Below, one piece after another: positions 36,501 to 46,506 of a stretch of 64,000 nucleotides of DNA. A program made the translations under genes and the position numbers. The notes below the pieces were generated by a model. That model did no database searches and was not told where the DNA came from. It saw nothing but the letters and a program-made list of their open reading frames with translations. The first letter of the stretch is position 1, and every line of letters begins with the position of its first letter. The stretch comes from Actinomycetes bacterium (lineage in GTDB: Bacteria > Actinomycetota > Acidimicrobiia > Acidimicrobiales > Acidimicrobilacustridaceae): positions 186,001 through 250,000 of the forward strand of contig JAKOVH010000016.1 of the NCBI GenBank assembly GCA_029782145.1, in the 5' to 3' direction.

Positions 36501-37685
36501 ATGGCCCTCCTCATCGTCCTCATCGTGGCCCTGGTGGTGCTGGTGGGCACCGGCATCGGCCTGGTCGCCTCCCGACGGCACCGCACGGCCGTGCTCGAGC
36601 CGCCCCCCACGGCGCCCCGGGTCCCGCCGGAGGTCATCGAGGAGGTCCGCGCCGAGCGCGAGGCCGCCGAGGAGGCCGAGCTCACCGAGGTCCCCGCGGT
36701 CGAGGAGCTCGAGCGCGAGGAGGTCGAGGCGGTCATCGCCGAGGCCGAGGCCGCCGTCGCCGAGGCCGCTCCCGTCGAGGAGATCGTCAAGCCCCGCTTC
36801 CGCGACCGGCTCACCAAGGCCCGCACGGCGCTGGCCGGGGCGTTCGGCGCCATCGGCGGGCGCAAGATCGACGACGAGACCTGGGACGACCTCGAGGAGG
36901 CCCTCATCCGCGCCGACGTCGGCGTGGCCGCCACCCAGGAGCTGCTCGACCACCTCCGCGGGCGGGTGAAGGCCGAAGGCATCAGCGACGGCGAGGCGCT
37001 GCTCGACGCCCTCAAGAGCGAGCTGAAGCAGCGCCTGGCCGGCTACGACCGCGACCTGCACCTCTCGCTCGAGGCGGGCCCCACCGTGTGGCTGTTCGTC
37101 GGGGTGAACGGCGTCGGCAAGACCACCACCATCGGCAAGCTCGGCGCCCGCGAGTCGCGCGACGGGCTGAAGGTCGTGATGGCGGCGGGCGACACGTTCC
37201 GCGCCGCGGCGGCCGAGCAGCTCGGCATGTGGGCCGAGCGGGCCGGCGCCGAGCTGGTGCGGGGCAGCGAGGGCGGCGACCCGTCGGCCGTGATCTTCGA
37301 CGCGGTGGAGGCGGCCAGCGCCCGGGGCGCCGACCTCGTGCTGGCCGACACCGCCGGCCGGCTCCACACCAAGGTCAACCTGATGGACGAGCTGCGCAAG
37401 GTCCGACGGGTGGCCGACAAGGGCGCCGGCACGGTCACCGAAGTGCTGCTCGTGCTCGACGCCACCACCGGCCAGAACGGCCTGGTGCAGGCCCAGCAGT
37501 TCACCGAGGCGGTCGAGCTCACCGGCGTGGTGCTCACCAAGCTCGACGGCTCGGCCAAGGGCGGCATCGTGGTCGCCATCCACGCCCAGCTGGGCATCCC
37601 CGTGAAGCTCGTCGGCCTCGGGGAGGGCGCCGACGACCTGGTTCCGTTCGACCCCGACGAGTTCGTGGAGGCCCTGTTCGCATGA
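36501..37685 (+). CDS. ftsY: Signal recognition particle receptor FtsY
   Basis: This 394-residue protein has an N-terminal membrane helix (LLIVLIVALVVLVGTGIGLV), an acidic Glu/Ala-rich linker (about 30-95), and the NG GTPase domain with G1 GVNGVGKTTTIGK (about 201), DTFRAAA, G3 DTAGRLHTK and G4 TKLDGSAKGG. It receives ribosome-SRP complexes at the membrane. Its true membrane anchor distinguishes it from E. coli FtsY and is common in actinobacteria. It overlaps the next gene by 4 nt. Confidence 0.96.
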   Translation: MALLIVLIVALVVLVGTGIGLVASRRHRTAVLEPPPTAPRVPPEVIEEVRAEREAAEEAELTEVPAVEELEREEVEAVIAEAEAAVAEAAPVEEIVKPRFRDRLTKARTALAGAFGAIGGRKIDDETWDDLEEALIRADVGVAATQELLDHLRGRVKAEGISDGEALLDALKSELKQRLAGYDRDLHLSLEAGPTVWLFVGVNGVGKTTTIGKLGARESRDGLKVVMAAGDTFRAAAAEQLGMWAERAGAELVRGSEGGDPSAVIFDAVEAASARGADLVLADTAGRLHTKVNLMDELRKVRRVADKGAGTVTEVLLVLDATTGQNGLVQAQQFTEAVELTGVVLTKLDGSAKGGIVVAIHAQLGIPVKLVGLGEGADDLVPFDPDEFVEALFA

Positions 37686-38249
37686 AGCTGCTCACCTTTC
37701 CCATCCGCGTGCTGACCCGGCTGCTGGTCCGGCTCGTCGTGCTGCCGATCAAGCTGGTGCTGGCCACGGCCGGGCTCACGTTCCGGGCCGGGTTCAAGGT
37801 CGGCACCCTGCCGGTCAAGGGCGGTGTGGTCGCCGGTCGCCGGCTCGGGCTCAAGGCGCTGCTGCTGTTCGCCGCCGGGATCGCCCTCGGCGTCGTCGTG
37901 GGCCGCCGCCTCGGCGCGGCCGGCGCCGAGCTCGCCGGCGCCTCCTACGACGACGGCGTCGGGGCGTTCGACGGTGGCGTTTCAGGGCTCGGCGGCGAGC
38001 CGGTCGTCACCCTCGTCGAGGACACCATCGAGGTGATCGACACCCCCGACGGCCCGGTCGTCACCGAGACGGTGAGCGTCACCGAGCTCGACGAAGCCGC
38101 CGTCGAGGAGGCCATCGAGGAGATCGAGGCGGCCGAGCTCCAGGCCGAGGTCGCCTCCGAGCTCGACGTGGAGGCCGTCTCGGAGGCCCTCGGCGAGACC
38201 GGCGGCGAGGTCGGCGAGGACCCCGAGTCGGGCAGCACCGGTGGCGCCG

Positions 38250-38257
<8 letters not shown>
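37682..38257 (+). CDS. Small membrane protein between ftsY and ffh
   Basis: This 191-residue protein is not recognised. Its N-terminal 90 residues alternate Leu/Val-rich hydrophobic runs with Arg/Lys (FPIRVLTRLLVRLVVLPIKL, then LGLKALLLFAAGIALGVVVG), suggesting membrane association with at least one helix at 58-76. The remainder is strongly acidic (Glu/Asp/Val-rich) with no Cys. The ATG at 37682 overlaps the ftsY stop by 4 nt, and its end overlaps ffh by 8 nt. It is therefore locked into SRP-pathway expression. Confidence 0.7.
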
Positions 38258-39767
<1,510 letters not shown>

Positions 39768-39773
39768 TAGCCT
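39768..39773 (+). promoter_or_regulatory. TAGCCT -10 box for the rpsP operon
   Basis: TAGCCT starts immediately after the ffh stop. A start point near 39780 would give a leader of about 135 nt before rpsP, beginning just ahead of the three-way junction. Confidence 0.45.
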
Positions 39774-39788
39774 GACTTGCTCCCGACC

Positions 39789-39844
39789 CCCGGCGAACGA
39801 CACCATTGTCGGTCGCTCCCGCGCCGGGCGCGACCGTTCGCGGG
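39789..39844 (+). ncRNA. Structured rpsP leader: predicted three-way RNA junction
   Basis: Three stems abut without unpaired bases at the junction. The outer stem GCGAAC/GTTCGC (39793-39798 with 39836-39841) can extend by CCC/GGG across one bulged G. Hairpin one is GACA-CCAT-TGTC (39799-39810). Hairpin two is GGTCGC/GCGACC (39811-39816 with 39830-39835), continuing past a T-C mismatch as CCCG/CGGG around the loop CGC. The arms are seen directly in the sequence; folding and a role as a cis-regulatory leader for S16 are inferred. A further GGCCCGCGGGCC palindrome lies downstream. Confidence 0.5.
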
Positions 39845-39913
39845 CCTGCCGCGCCGGCCCGCGGGCCGACCCCCAGGCCGACCAGCAGCTCCGAAGAAGA
39901 AGAGAGAAACGTC

Positions 39914-40192
39914 GTGGTAAAGCTCCGTCTCATGCGGATGGGCAAGACCAAGCAGCCGACCTACCGCATCGTGGCCGCCGACGCCCGGTCGCCCCGCGAC
40001 GGCCGGTTCATCGAGATCGTCGGCCACTACAACCCCCGCACCGAGCCGTCGTCGATCACCATCGACAACGACAAGGCCGTGGCGTGGCTGCGCAAGGGTG
40101 CCCAGCCCACCGAGGCGGTCGAGAAGCTGCTCAAGATCTCGGGGGCCTGGGAGCAGTTCACCGGCCAGCAGCTCACCGGCACGGCGTCGTGA
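39914..40192 (+). CDS. rpsP: 30S ribosomal protein S16
   Basis: This 92-residue protein has the S16 signature [19 protein letters not shown] and [13 protein letters not shown]. The GTG at 39914 follows a long purine tract (AGAAGAAGAGAG). It is the first gene of the conserved rpsP-khpA-rimM-trmD operon and overlaps khpA by 4 nt. Confidence 0.96.
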   Translation: MVKLRLMRMGKTKQPTYRIVAADARSPRDGRFIEIVGHYNPRTEPSSITIDNDKAVAWLRKGAQPTEAVEKLLKISGAWEQFTGQQLTGTAS

Positions 40193-40473
40193 GCGACGCC
40201 GTCGACGACACCGAGGCCGAGGGCGCCTCGGGGTTCGCCACCGCCCAGGCGGTGCTCGGCTACGTGGTGCGCCAGCTGGTCGACGACCCCGACGCGGTGT
40301 CCATCGAGCTCGACGACCGTGGTCGACGGCCCGTGCTGAACGTGCACGTGGGCCCGGGCGACATGGGTCGCGTCATCGGCAAGCGGGGCCGCGTCGCCCA
40401 GTCGATCCGCACGGTGGTGCGGGCCGCGGCCGCCCGCGACGGCGGCGACGTCGAGGTCGAGTTCCTCGACTGA
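40189..40473 (+). CDS. khpA: KH-domain RNA-binding protein KhpA
   Basis: This 94-residue protein has a single type-II KH domain with the GxxG loop in [20 protein letters not shown]. It usually partners KhpB and binds many RNAs affecting cell division and envelope functions. GTG at 40189 overlaps the rpsP stop by 4 nt. The N-terminal 20 residues are acidic and variable. Confidence 0.93.
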   Translation: MSDAVDDTEAEGASGFATAQAVLGYVVRQLVDDPDAVSIELDDRGRRPVLNVHVGPGDMGRVIGKRGRVAQSIRTVVRAAAARDGGDVEVEFLD

Positions 40474-40480
40474 CACGGCC

Positions 40481-40960
40481 ATGCCCCTCCTCGAGGTCGG
40501 CCGCATCGACAAGGCGCAGGGCCTCCGCGGCGAGGTCGTCGTCACCCTCACCACCACCGAGACCTCCCGGCTGGCGCCGGGGTCCGAGCTCGTCGCCGGC
40601 GACCGCCCCCTGGTGGTCGCCGCCTCGCGTCGCCACCAGCACCGCTGGGTGGTGAGCTTCGACGGGTTCGCCACCCGCGAGCAGGCAGAGGCCCTGGCCG
40701 GGGCGGTGCTGCGGGCCGAGGCCCCCGAGCAGACCTCGCCCGACGAGCTGTGGGTGCACGAGCTGGTCGGCGCCACGGTCGTCGAGGTCGACGGCACGCC
40801 CCGGGGGCTGGTGGAGGCGGTGCAGGAGAACCCGGCCAGCGACCTGCTCGTGCTCGACTCCGGCGCGCTGGTGCCGCTCACCTTCCTCGTCGGGCGCGAC
40901 GCCGAGCAGCGTCTCGTGGTCGACGTGCCGCCGGGCCTGTTCGAGCTCGACGAGAGCTGA
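40481..40960 (+). CDS. rimM: Ribosome maturation factor RimM
   Basis: This 159-residue protein has an N-terminal beta-barrel starting LEVGRIDKAQGLRGEVVV (typical GxxxGxxGxxG pattern) and a PRC-barrel with DELWVHELVGATVVEVDG. It assists 16S 3'-domain folding and S19 incorporation. It starts 7 nt after khpA. Confidence 0.95.
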   Translation: MPLLEVGRIDKAQGLRGEVVVTLTTTETSRLAPGSELVAGDRPLVVAASRRHQHRWVVSFDGFATREQAEALAGAVLRAEAPEQTSPDELWVHELVGATVVEVDGTPRGLVEAVQENPASDLLVLDSGALVPLTFLVGRDAEQRLVVDVPPGLFELDES

Positions 40961-40973
40961 CGGCGGGCGGGCC

Positions 40974-41714
40974 GTGCGCGTCGACGTGTTCACCATCTTC
41001 CCCGAGATGGTCGCGGGGTTCGCCGGCCAGAGCCTGCTCGGGCGGGCCGCGGCCAAGGGCCTGGTCGACGTGAGGGTGCACGACCTGCGCGAGCACACCA
41101 CCGACGTGCACCGCACGGTCGACGACACGCCGTTCGGCGGCGGGGCCGGCATGGTGCTCATGCCCGAGCCGATCTTCGCGTCGGTGGAGACCGCCGACCC
41201 GCCCCGGCCGCTGCTGCTGCTCGGCCCCGGCGGGCGCCGGTTCGACCAGGGCGTGGCCCGGGAGCTGGCGGCGGGCGAGGGGTTCTCGCTGCTGTGCGGC
41301 CGCTACGAGGGCGTCGACGACCGGGTGCGCACCGAGCTGTGCGACGGGGAGCTGTCGATCGGCGACTACGTGCTCGGTGGGGGAGAGGTCGCCGCCATGG
41401 TCGTGCTCGAGGCGGTGGGCCGCCTGGTGCCGGGCGTGATGGGCAACGCCGCCTCGGCGGGGGAGGAGTCCTTCAGCGACGGCCTGCTCGAGTACCCGCA
41501 GTACACCAAGCCGGCCGTGTTCCGGGGCCTCGAGGTGCCAGCCGTGCTGCGCTCGGGCGACCACGGCCGGGTCGCCCGCTGGCGCCGGGCCCAGGCCCTG
41601 CGGCGCACCGTGCGCGACCGGCCCGACCTCATCGAGGCGCGGGGCGGGCTCAGCGCCGAGGAGCAGGCCCTCGTCGAGGAGCTCGCGGGCGACGACCCGC
41701 CGCCGCGCCGCTGA
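40974..41714 (+). CDS. trmD: tRNA (guanine37-N1)-methyltransferase
   Basis: This 246-residue SPOUT enzyme has FTIFPEMV, DDTPFGGGAGMVLMPEP (Asp/Gly-rich tRNA-binding motif), LLCGRYEGVDDRV and the knot motif SIGDYVLGGGE that binds SAM. It prevents +1 frameshifting at G37. The GTG start is 13 nt after rimM. Confidence 0.96.
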   Translation: MRVDVFTIFPEMVAGFAGQSLLGRAAAKGLVDVRVHDLREHTTDVHRTVDDTPFGGGAGMVLMPEPIFASVETADPPRPLLLLGPGGRRFDQGVARELAAGEGFSLLCGRYEGVDDRVRTELCDGELSIGDYVLGGGEVAAMVVLEAVGRLVPGVMGNAASAGEESFSDGLLEYPQYTKPAVFRGLEVPAVLRSGDHGRVARWRRAQALRRTVRDRPDLIEARGGLSAEEQALVEELAGDDPPPRR

Positions 41715-41722
41715 GGGTGCTT

Positions 41723-41752
41723 TGCCGTTCCGGGGCCGGCCCGCCTAGCATG
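41723..41752 (+). promoter_or_regulatory. rplS promoter (TTGCCG, 18 nt, TAGCAT)
   Basis: A -35 TTGCCG (41723-41728) and -10 TAGCAT (41747-41752) are separated by 18 nt. The predicted leader of about 80 nt contains the hairpin CCGGCG-CCGTT-CGCCGG and a CAGGA ribosome site before the ATG. Confidence 0.55.
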
Positions 41753-41837
41753 CAGGGTCCCTTCGGACCGAGCCCCGGCTCACCGACCTGCCACCGGCGC
41801 CGTTCGCCGGCCGCTCCCCACGCCAGGATTGACGCAG

Positions 41838-42182
41838 ATGAACGCCATCGACCTGATCGACGCCCAGAGCCTCCGCGACGACATCCCCGCCTTCGACGCC
41901 GGCGACACCCTCAAGGTCCACGTGCGCGTCGTCGAGGGCAACCGCGAGCGGGTGCAGGTCTTCCAGGGCGCGGTGATCCGCCGCCAGGGCTCCGGCCTGC
42001 GCGAGACCTTCACGGTCCGCAAGGTCAGCTTCGGTGTGGGCGTCGAGCGCACCTTCCCGGTGCACTCGCCGATCGTGGCCAAGATCGAGGTCGTCAGCCG
42101 GGGCGACGTCCGCCGGGCGAAGCTCTACTACCTGCGCGACCGCATCGGGAAGGCCGCCAAGATCAAGGAGAAGCGGGACTGA
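41838..42182 (+). CDS. rplS: 50S ribosomal protein L19
   Basis: This 114-residue protein has the L19 core [40 protein letters not shown] and the basic tail. The ATG at 41838 is chosen (CAGGA upstream); a TTG at 41829 is in frame. It has its own promoter and is followed by a hairpin, so it may be a single-gene transcript. Confidence 0.96.
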   Translation: MNAIDLIDAQSLRDDIPAFDAGDTLKVHVRVVEGNRERVQVFQGAVIRRQGSGLRETFTVRKVSFGVGVERTFPVHSPIVAKIEVVSRGDVRRAKLYYLRDRIGKAAKIKEKRD

Positions 42183-42189
42183 CCCGCCT

Positions 42190-42219
42190 CGCCCCGCGGC
42201 CGTGCCGGCCCGCGGGGCG
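42190..42219 (+). terminator. rplS terminator-like hairpin
   Basis: A 10-bp perfect stem CGCCCCGCGG/CCGCGGGGCG with a 10-nt loop starts 7 nt after the rplS stop. The rest of the gap to 42450 contains a TAGCGT hexamer near 42309 and no other recognisable element. Confidence 0.55.
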
Positions 42220-42450
42220 CAGTCCGGTCCGGTCAGCTCCGGTCTGAGGCGGTGCCGGTCGTCGGAGGGGGGCGGTCCCGGGCGGACTGTCGCACCCGAG
42301 CCGGTAGCGTGTGGGCGAGCGCACGGCCATGACGAACAGCGAGCGACACGCGCGATCGGCGCCTCCGGGCGTCCCCAGCACCACCCGCCGGCCGCGCCGG
42401 CGGGCCCCGCTCCGGGCGCGGTCGTCGGGCCGCACGGCGAGAGGTGACCG

Positions 42451-42753
42451 GTGAGCACCGAGGATCTCGAGGACTACGAGTCCGACGTCGAGCTGCAGCT
42501 CTACCGCGAGTACAAGGACGTCTGCCCGATGTTCCGCTACGTCCTGGAGACCGAGCGGCGCTTCTACCTGGCCAACGAGGTCAACCAGGCGGTGGTCGAC
42601 CAGGGCGGGCGCACCCGCGTCGAGCTCGACCTGCGCGACGCGTGGGTGTGGGACATGTACCGCCAGAACCGGTTCGTGAGCCACGTCCGGGTCATCACGT
42701 TCAAGGACGTCAACATCGAGGAGCTCCCGCGCGACGAGCTGGAGCTGGGGTGA
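42451..42753 (+). CDS. DUF2469 family protein
   Basis: This 100-residue protein is almost entirely the actinobacterial DUF2469 domain: ELQLYREYKDVCPMFRYVLE, TERRFYLANEV, DAWVWDMYRQNRFV and VITFKDVNIEELP. It is found only in Actinomycetota, next to rplS/yraN (mycobacterial Rv2901c neighbourhood), and its function is unknown. The GTG at 42451 follows GAGAGG. Confidence 0.9.
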   Translation: MSTEDLEDYESDVELQLYREYKDVCPMFRYVLETERRFYLANEVNQAVVDQGGRTRVELDLRDAWVWDMYRQNRFVSHVRVITFKDVNIEELPRDELELG

Positions 42754-42766
42754 GCGGGCCCGAGGG

Positions 42767-43111
42767 GTGACGGCGGGTCGGCGGGCGCTCGGCGCCCGCG
42801 GCGAGGCCCTGGCCGCCCGGTGGTACGAGGCCCACGGCTACACCGTGCTCAGCCGCAACTGGCGCTGCCGCGACGGTGAGCTCGACCTGGTGCTCGGCCG
42901 CCGCGGAGCGCTCGTGTTCTGCGAGGTGAAGACGCGCAGCTCGACGGCCTACGGCACGCCCGCCGAGGCGGTCACCCGCACCAAGCAGCTGCGCCTGCGG
43001 CGCCTGGCCGTGCGCTGGCTCGACGAGCACGAGGCCCGGCCGGCGAGCCTGCGCTTCGACGTGGCGTGCGTGATGGGCAGCACGGTCGAGGTCATCGAGT
43101 CGGCGTTCTGA
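42767..43111 (+). CDS. YraN/UPF0102 family endonuclease-like protein
   Basis: This 114-residue protein has the nuclease-fold motif GYTVLSRNWRCRDGELDLVL and LVFCEVKTRSS (the E-x-K core of Holliday-junction resolvase-like folds). Biochemical activity in the family is poorly established. The GTG start is 13 nt after the DUF2469 stop, so they are likely co-transcribed. Confidence 0.9.
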   Translation: MTAGRRALGARGEALAARWYEAHGYTVLSRNWRCRDGELDLVLGRRGALVFCEVKTRSSTAYGTPAEAVTRTKQLRLRRLAVRWLDEHEARPASLRFDVACVMGSTVEVIESAF

Positions 43112-43118
43112 GCTCCGG

Positions 43119-43754
43119 TCACAGGGGCGCCAGCAGGCGGAGCAGGCCGTCGACGAGGGCGCTCCGGGCCCGGGCGGCGCCGAGGGCGTCGACCAGGCGC
43201 AGCACCGAGGGCCCGATGAGCAGCGCGTCGACGAGGGCGGCCGCGTCCGGTCCGGTGGAGGACAGTTCGTCGGCGAACCATCTGTCGACCTGCTCGCGCA
43301 CGCGGTCGGTGCGCAGTGCCAGCAGCGCTGCCCCGAGCTCGCTGGTCGGGGCCAGGCGCTCCACCGACCGGGCGAGCCCGGCGGTGCGCTCGGCGAGCTC
43401 CATGCGCAGGCCCACCAGCACCTCGACTCGGGCGCGCACGTCGCCGGCCGGGGGTTCGACGGCGAGGCAGTGGGCGATGCGGGGGAACACCTCCGTGGCC
43501 ACGGCGCCGAAGAGCGCCTCGCGGTCGGGGAAGTACCGGAAGACCGTGCGCTCGGACACGCCGCTCTCGCGGGCGATCTCGGCGTAGGTCGGCACCGGGT
43601 CCCCCCGGTCGACGAGCCGGAGCGTGGCGGCCACCACGGCGGCGCGTCCCCGCTCGGCCCGCAGGCGGCGCCCGTCGATCACCGGCGCGGCCGCCCCCCG
43701 GCGCCGGAGGGCCTCGATGAGCTCGTCGGTGATGTCGTGGGGGACCGCGGCCAT
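43119..43754 (-). CDS. TetR family transcriptional regulator
   Basis: This 211-residue protein has an N-terminal helix-turn-helix (TYAEIARESGVSERTVFRYF) and a helical ligand domain. It is divergent from the MDMPI-type gene at 43830, its likely target. The extra ~25 residues before the first HTH helix are unusual but the start is fixed by an ATG 9 nt after TAGGGT. Confidence 0.88.
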   Translation of the reverse strand: MAAVPHDITDELIEALRRRGAAAPVIDGRRLRAERGRAAVVAATLRLVDRGDPVPTYAEIARESGVSERTVFRYFPDREALFGAVATEVFPRIAHCLAVEPPAGDVRARVEVLVGLRMELAERTAGLARSVERLAPTSELGAALLALRTDRVREQVDRWFADELSSTGPDAAALVDALLIGPSVLRLVDALGAARARSALVDGLLRLLAPL

Positions 43755-43763
43755 GACCTCACG

Positions 43764-43808
43764 ACCCTACCGGCGGGCTCGGTGCCCACGGCCCGCGGGG
43801 CGTAGGGT
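43764..43808. promoter_or_regulatory. Divergent promoters of tetR and the MDMPI gene
   Basis: A minus-strand TAGGGT (ACCCTA at 43764-43769) ends 9 nt before the tetR ATG. A plus-strand TAGGGT (43803-43808) precedes the GAGGGGAGGG ribosome site of the gene at 43830. The 34-bp region between them is the natural place for a TetR operator, though no clear palindrome is visible. Confidence 0.45.
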
Positions 43809-43829
43809 CGGTGGCCGAGGGGAGGGACC

Positions 43830-44651
43830 ATGGACGAGCAGGGCGAACCGATCGTCGACATCCTCGAGCACATTTGGGCCTCGACCGCCGTGGCCACCGA
43901 GGACCTCGGCGAGGCGGCGTGGTCGACCCCGTCGGACCTGCCCGGGTGGACGGTCAAGGACTGCCTCAGCCACGTCGCCACCACCGAGTCCTCGTTGTTG
44001 GGTGAACCCGTCGACGACGTGCCCGTCGACCACCTGGCCCACGTGGTCACGCCGTTCCAGCAGATGATGGAGGTCGGCGTCGAGGCGTGGCGGCCGGTCG
44101 GGGGCGCCGAGGTCCGCGACCGCTTCCTCGACATCAGCGCCCGCCGGCTCGTCCAGCTGCGGGCCATGGCGCCCGACGAGTGGGAGGTGGTGGGCTGGTC
44201 GCCCCTCGGCCAGGTGCCGTACCGGCAGTTCATGGAGGTGCGGGCCTTCGACTGCTGGATGCACGAGCAGGACATCCGCCGGGTGCTGGGCCGCCCGGGC
44301 GACCTCGACGGCCCGGCGATCGGGCCCGTCCTCGAGCGCTTCCGCGCCGCGCTCGGGTTCGTGGTGGGCAAGAACGCCCAGGCGCCGCAGGGGTCACGGG
44401 TCCGCATCCGCACGACCGGGCCCACCGAGGTCGACCTCGGCGTGGTGGTCGACGGCCGGGCCCGGGTGGTGGAGCCGTCGGAGCTGGGAGGCCCGCCCGA
44501 CACCACCATCACCCTCCCGTTCGTCGCCTTCGTCGCCCTGGGCGGCGGGCGATGGGACCGGTCCCGCGCCGAGGCGGCCGGTGGGGTGGGCTACGAGGGC
44601 GACGCCGAGCTGGGCCAGCGCATCCTCGACCACCTGGCGTTCACGCCCTGA
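43830..44651 (+). CDS. Maleylpyruvate isomerase family mycothiol-dependent enzyme
   Basis: This 273-residue protein starts with a DinB-like four-helix domain (STPSDLPGWTVKDCLSHVAT), contains FMEVRAFDCWMHEQDIRRVL with the metal-ligand His, and ends in an SCP2-like domain (GYEGDAELGQRILDHLAFTP). Family members use mycothiol as cofactor or thiol donor for isomerisation or detoxification. The substrate is unknown. Confidence 0.88.
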   Translation: MDEQGEPIVDILEHIWASTAVATEDLGEAAWSTPSDLPGWTVKDCLSHVATTESSLLGEPVDDVPVDHLAHVVTPFQQMMEVGVEAWRPVGGAEVRDRFLDISARRLVQLRAMAPDEWEVVGWSPLGQVPYRQFMEVRAFDCWMHEQDIRRVLGRPGDLDGPAIGPVLERFRAALGFVVGKNAQAPQGSRVRIRTTGPTEVDLGVVVDGRARVVEPSELGGPPDTTITLPFVAFVALGGGRWDRSRAEAAGGVGYEGDAELGQRILDHLAFTP

Positions 44652-44694
44652 CCCGCGGCTCGGCGACGAGGCCCCGAGGGCGGTGGGCCGGCGC

Positions 44695-45630
44695 TCAGGG
44701 CTCGAGCACGACCTTGATGGCCCCGGCGGCCCGGTCGGAGGCCACCGCGAACGCGTCGGCGGCGGCGTCGAGCGGGAAGCGGTGGGTGATCACCACGCCG
44801 GGCAGGTCGGGCCGGGCCGCCAGCACGGCGGCCGCCACGTCGATGTCGCGGGACGGGCCCACCCGCCCGTACATCGTCGCCGGCACGAGGGTGACCTCCT
44901 TCATGGTGACCTCGAGGCCGGGCAGCTCCACGGTGCCGTCCCAGTAGCTGCCCAGCAGCACGACCCGCCCGCCGGGCCGGCAGCGGCGCACGGCCTCGGC
45001 CAGCGCCGAGCCGGTGCCGGCGGCCTCGATCACCGCGTCGTAGCCGTCGGCGGCGGGCTCACCGGCGCCGAGCCGGGCCGCTGCCTCGCGCTGGCGGTCG
45101 TGGCGGGCCAGCAGATCGACCGACGCGCCGCAGGCCTGGGCCACCACGAGGGCCATCTGGCCGATGGTGCCGCCGCCCACCACCAGGACCCGCTCGCCGC
45201 CGGCGAGGCCGCCGCGGCGCACCCCGTGCACCGCCACGGCCAGCGGCTCGACCAGGCAGCCGTCGGACGGGTCGATGCCCGTCGGCAGCGGGGCCAGCGC
45301 CGAGGCCGGCACGAGGCACTGCTCGGCCATGCCACCGTCGCGGCCCACGCCGAGCACGATGGCCGGCCCCAGCACGCAGCGCTGGTGGTCGCCGGCGCGG
45401 CACGGCGGGCACTCCCCGCACGGGGCCAGCGGCTCGACAGCGACGGGGGTGCCGTCGCTCAGGCGGCCGGCCAGCTCGTGGCCGAAGGTGGCGGTGAGGC
45501 CCATCGGCAGCATGTGCAGGTCCGAGCCGCAGATGCCCGCCGACACCACCTCCACCACCACGCCCTCACCCGTGGGGCGCGCCACGTCGACCACCGCCGG
45601 GCGTCCCTCGATGCAGCGCACCGCTCGCAT
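44695..45630 (-). CDS. Zinc-dependent alcohol dehydrogenase (MDR family)
   Basis: This 311-residue MDR protein has the catalytic zinc site AGICGSDLHML and FGHELAG, the structural zinc Cys cluster CGECPPCRAGDHQRC and the Rossmann motif VVGGGTIGQMALVVAQ. It is somewhat shorter than typical (about 340). The substrate is unknown. It starts 8 nt after the bfr stop on the same strand, so read-through from bfr is likely. Confidence 0.88.
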   Translation of the reverse strand: MRAVRCIEGRPAVVDVARPTGEGVVVEVVSAGICGSDLHMLPMGLTATFGHELAGRLSDGTPVAVEPLAPCGECPPCRAGDHQRCVLGPAIVLGVGRDGGMAEQCLVPASALAPLPTGIDPSDGCLVEPLAVAVHGVRRGGLAGGERVLVVGGGTIGQMALVVAQACGASVDLLARHDRQREAAARLGAGEPAADGYDAVIEAAGTGSALAEAVRRCRPGGRVVLLGSYWDGTVELPGLEVTMKEVTLVPATMYGRVGPSRDIDVAAAVLAARPDLPGVVITHRFPLDAAADAFAVASDRAAGAIKVVLEP

Positions 45631-45638
45631 GGCGGCGC

Positions 45639-46112
45639 TCAGGCGGGATCGACCTGCTGGGCCAGGTACAGCTGCGCCCCGAGGTCGGCGACGAGGGCCA
45701 GCTGGGTCTCGAGCCAGTCGGCGTGCTCCTCCTCGCCCTCGAGGATGTGCTGGAGCAGGTCACGGCTGCCGTGGTCGCCCTTGTCGTAGCAGAGCTCGAT
45801 GCCGCGGGTGAGCCGGGCGACGGCCTCGATCTCGACGTCGAGGGCGAGCTGCAGCTTCTCCGGGACGTCCTCGCCGACGCGCACGGTGCCCAGCCGCTGC
45901 AGGTTGGGCACACCGTCGAGGTAGAGGATCCGCTCGATCAGCGCCTCGGCGTCCTTCATCTCGTCGATCGACTCGTGGCGGAACTTGGCACCCAGGCGGG
46001 TGTAGCCCCAGTTGTCGCACATCTTGGCGTCGATGAAGTACTGGTTGACCGCCGTGAGCTCGGCGGTCAGCACCTCGTTGAGCAGCTCGACGACCTCGGC
46101 GTTGCCTTGCAT
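45639..46112 (-). CDS. bfr: Bacterioferritin
   Basis: This 157-residue four-helix ferritin stores iron as a 24-mer. Met52 in [15 protein letters not shown] is the inter-subunit heme ligand. Ferroxidase ligands Glu18, Glu51, Glu94, Glu127 and His130 are present, but position 54, His in the usual DEMKHA motif, is Asp here. GGAG precedes the ATG at 46112. Bfd, which reduces the heme to release iron, is encoded just upstream. Confidence 0.94.
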   Translation of the reverse strand: MQGNAEVVELLNEVLTAELTAVNQYFIDAKMCDNWGYTRLGAKFRHESIDEMKDAEALIERILYLDGVPNLQRLGTVRVGEDVPEKLQLALDVEIEAVARLTRGIELCYDKGDHGSRDLLQHILEGEEEHADWLETQLALVADLGAQLYLAQQVDPA

Positions 46113-46163
46113 GCGCGTGCTCCAGGGGTTCGGGCGAGGTGGTTCCCGCCGGCGGTCGGGCAG

Positions 46164-46169
46164 AGGCTA
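46164..46169 (-). promoter_or_regulatory. TAGCCT box, possible bfr promoter
   Basis: On the minus strand TAGCCT lies about 50 nt before the bfr ATG, within the gap between bfd and bfr. It would allow bfr to be expressed apart from bfd. Confidence 0.35.
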
Positions 46170-46245
46170 GATCGGGCGGCTCGCCTCGAGCGCGGTGCCG
46201 ACCGTCACCGGGCGGCGGGTCGTTGGTCCCGAGAAGGCCTCGGTG

Positions 46246-46461
46246 TCAGGCCGCGGTGCCGACCCCGACGGAGACGTCGCACACGGACTCCACGGGCACG
46301 TCGAGGTGGCGGGCGACGACGTCGGCGATCGCCGTGACGCACCCCCGGCAGGAGATGCCGGCCCCGCACATGTCGCCGACCTCGGAGACGGTGCGGGCGC
46401 CGGCATCGACCGTGGCCTCGATGTCTCGGTGGTTGACCACCGCGCAGTGGCAGATGATCAC
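46246..46461 (-). CDS. bfd: Bacterioferritin-associated ferredoxin
   Basis: This 71-residue protein has all four [2Fe-2S] ligands in the Bfd pattern: Cys4, Cys6, Cys38, Cys41 (CHC, then CRGC). It passes electrons to the Bfr heme to mobilise stored iron. It starts with GTG behind GGGAGG. An iron-box palindrome 45 nt upstream predicts repression in high iron. Confidence 0.93.
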   Translation of the reverse strand: MIICHCAVVNHRDIEATVDAGARTVSEVGDMCGAGISCRGCVTAIADVVARHLDVPVESVCDVSVGVGTAA

Positions 46462-46506
46462 TCCCGTCCTCCCGGAGCGCAGCGACCACGGGTGCGGCCG
46501 ACCCCC

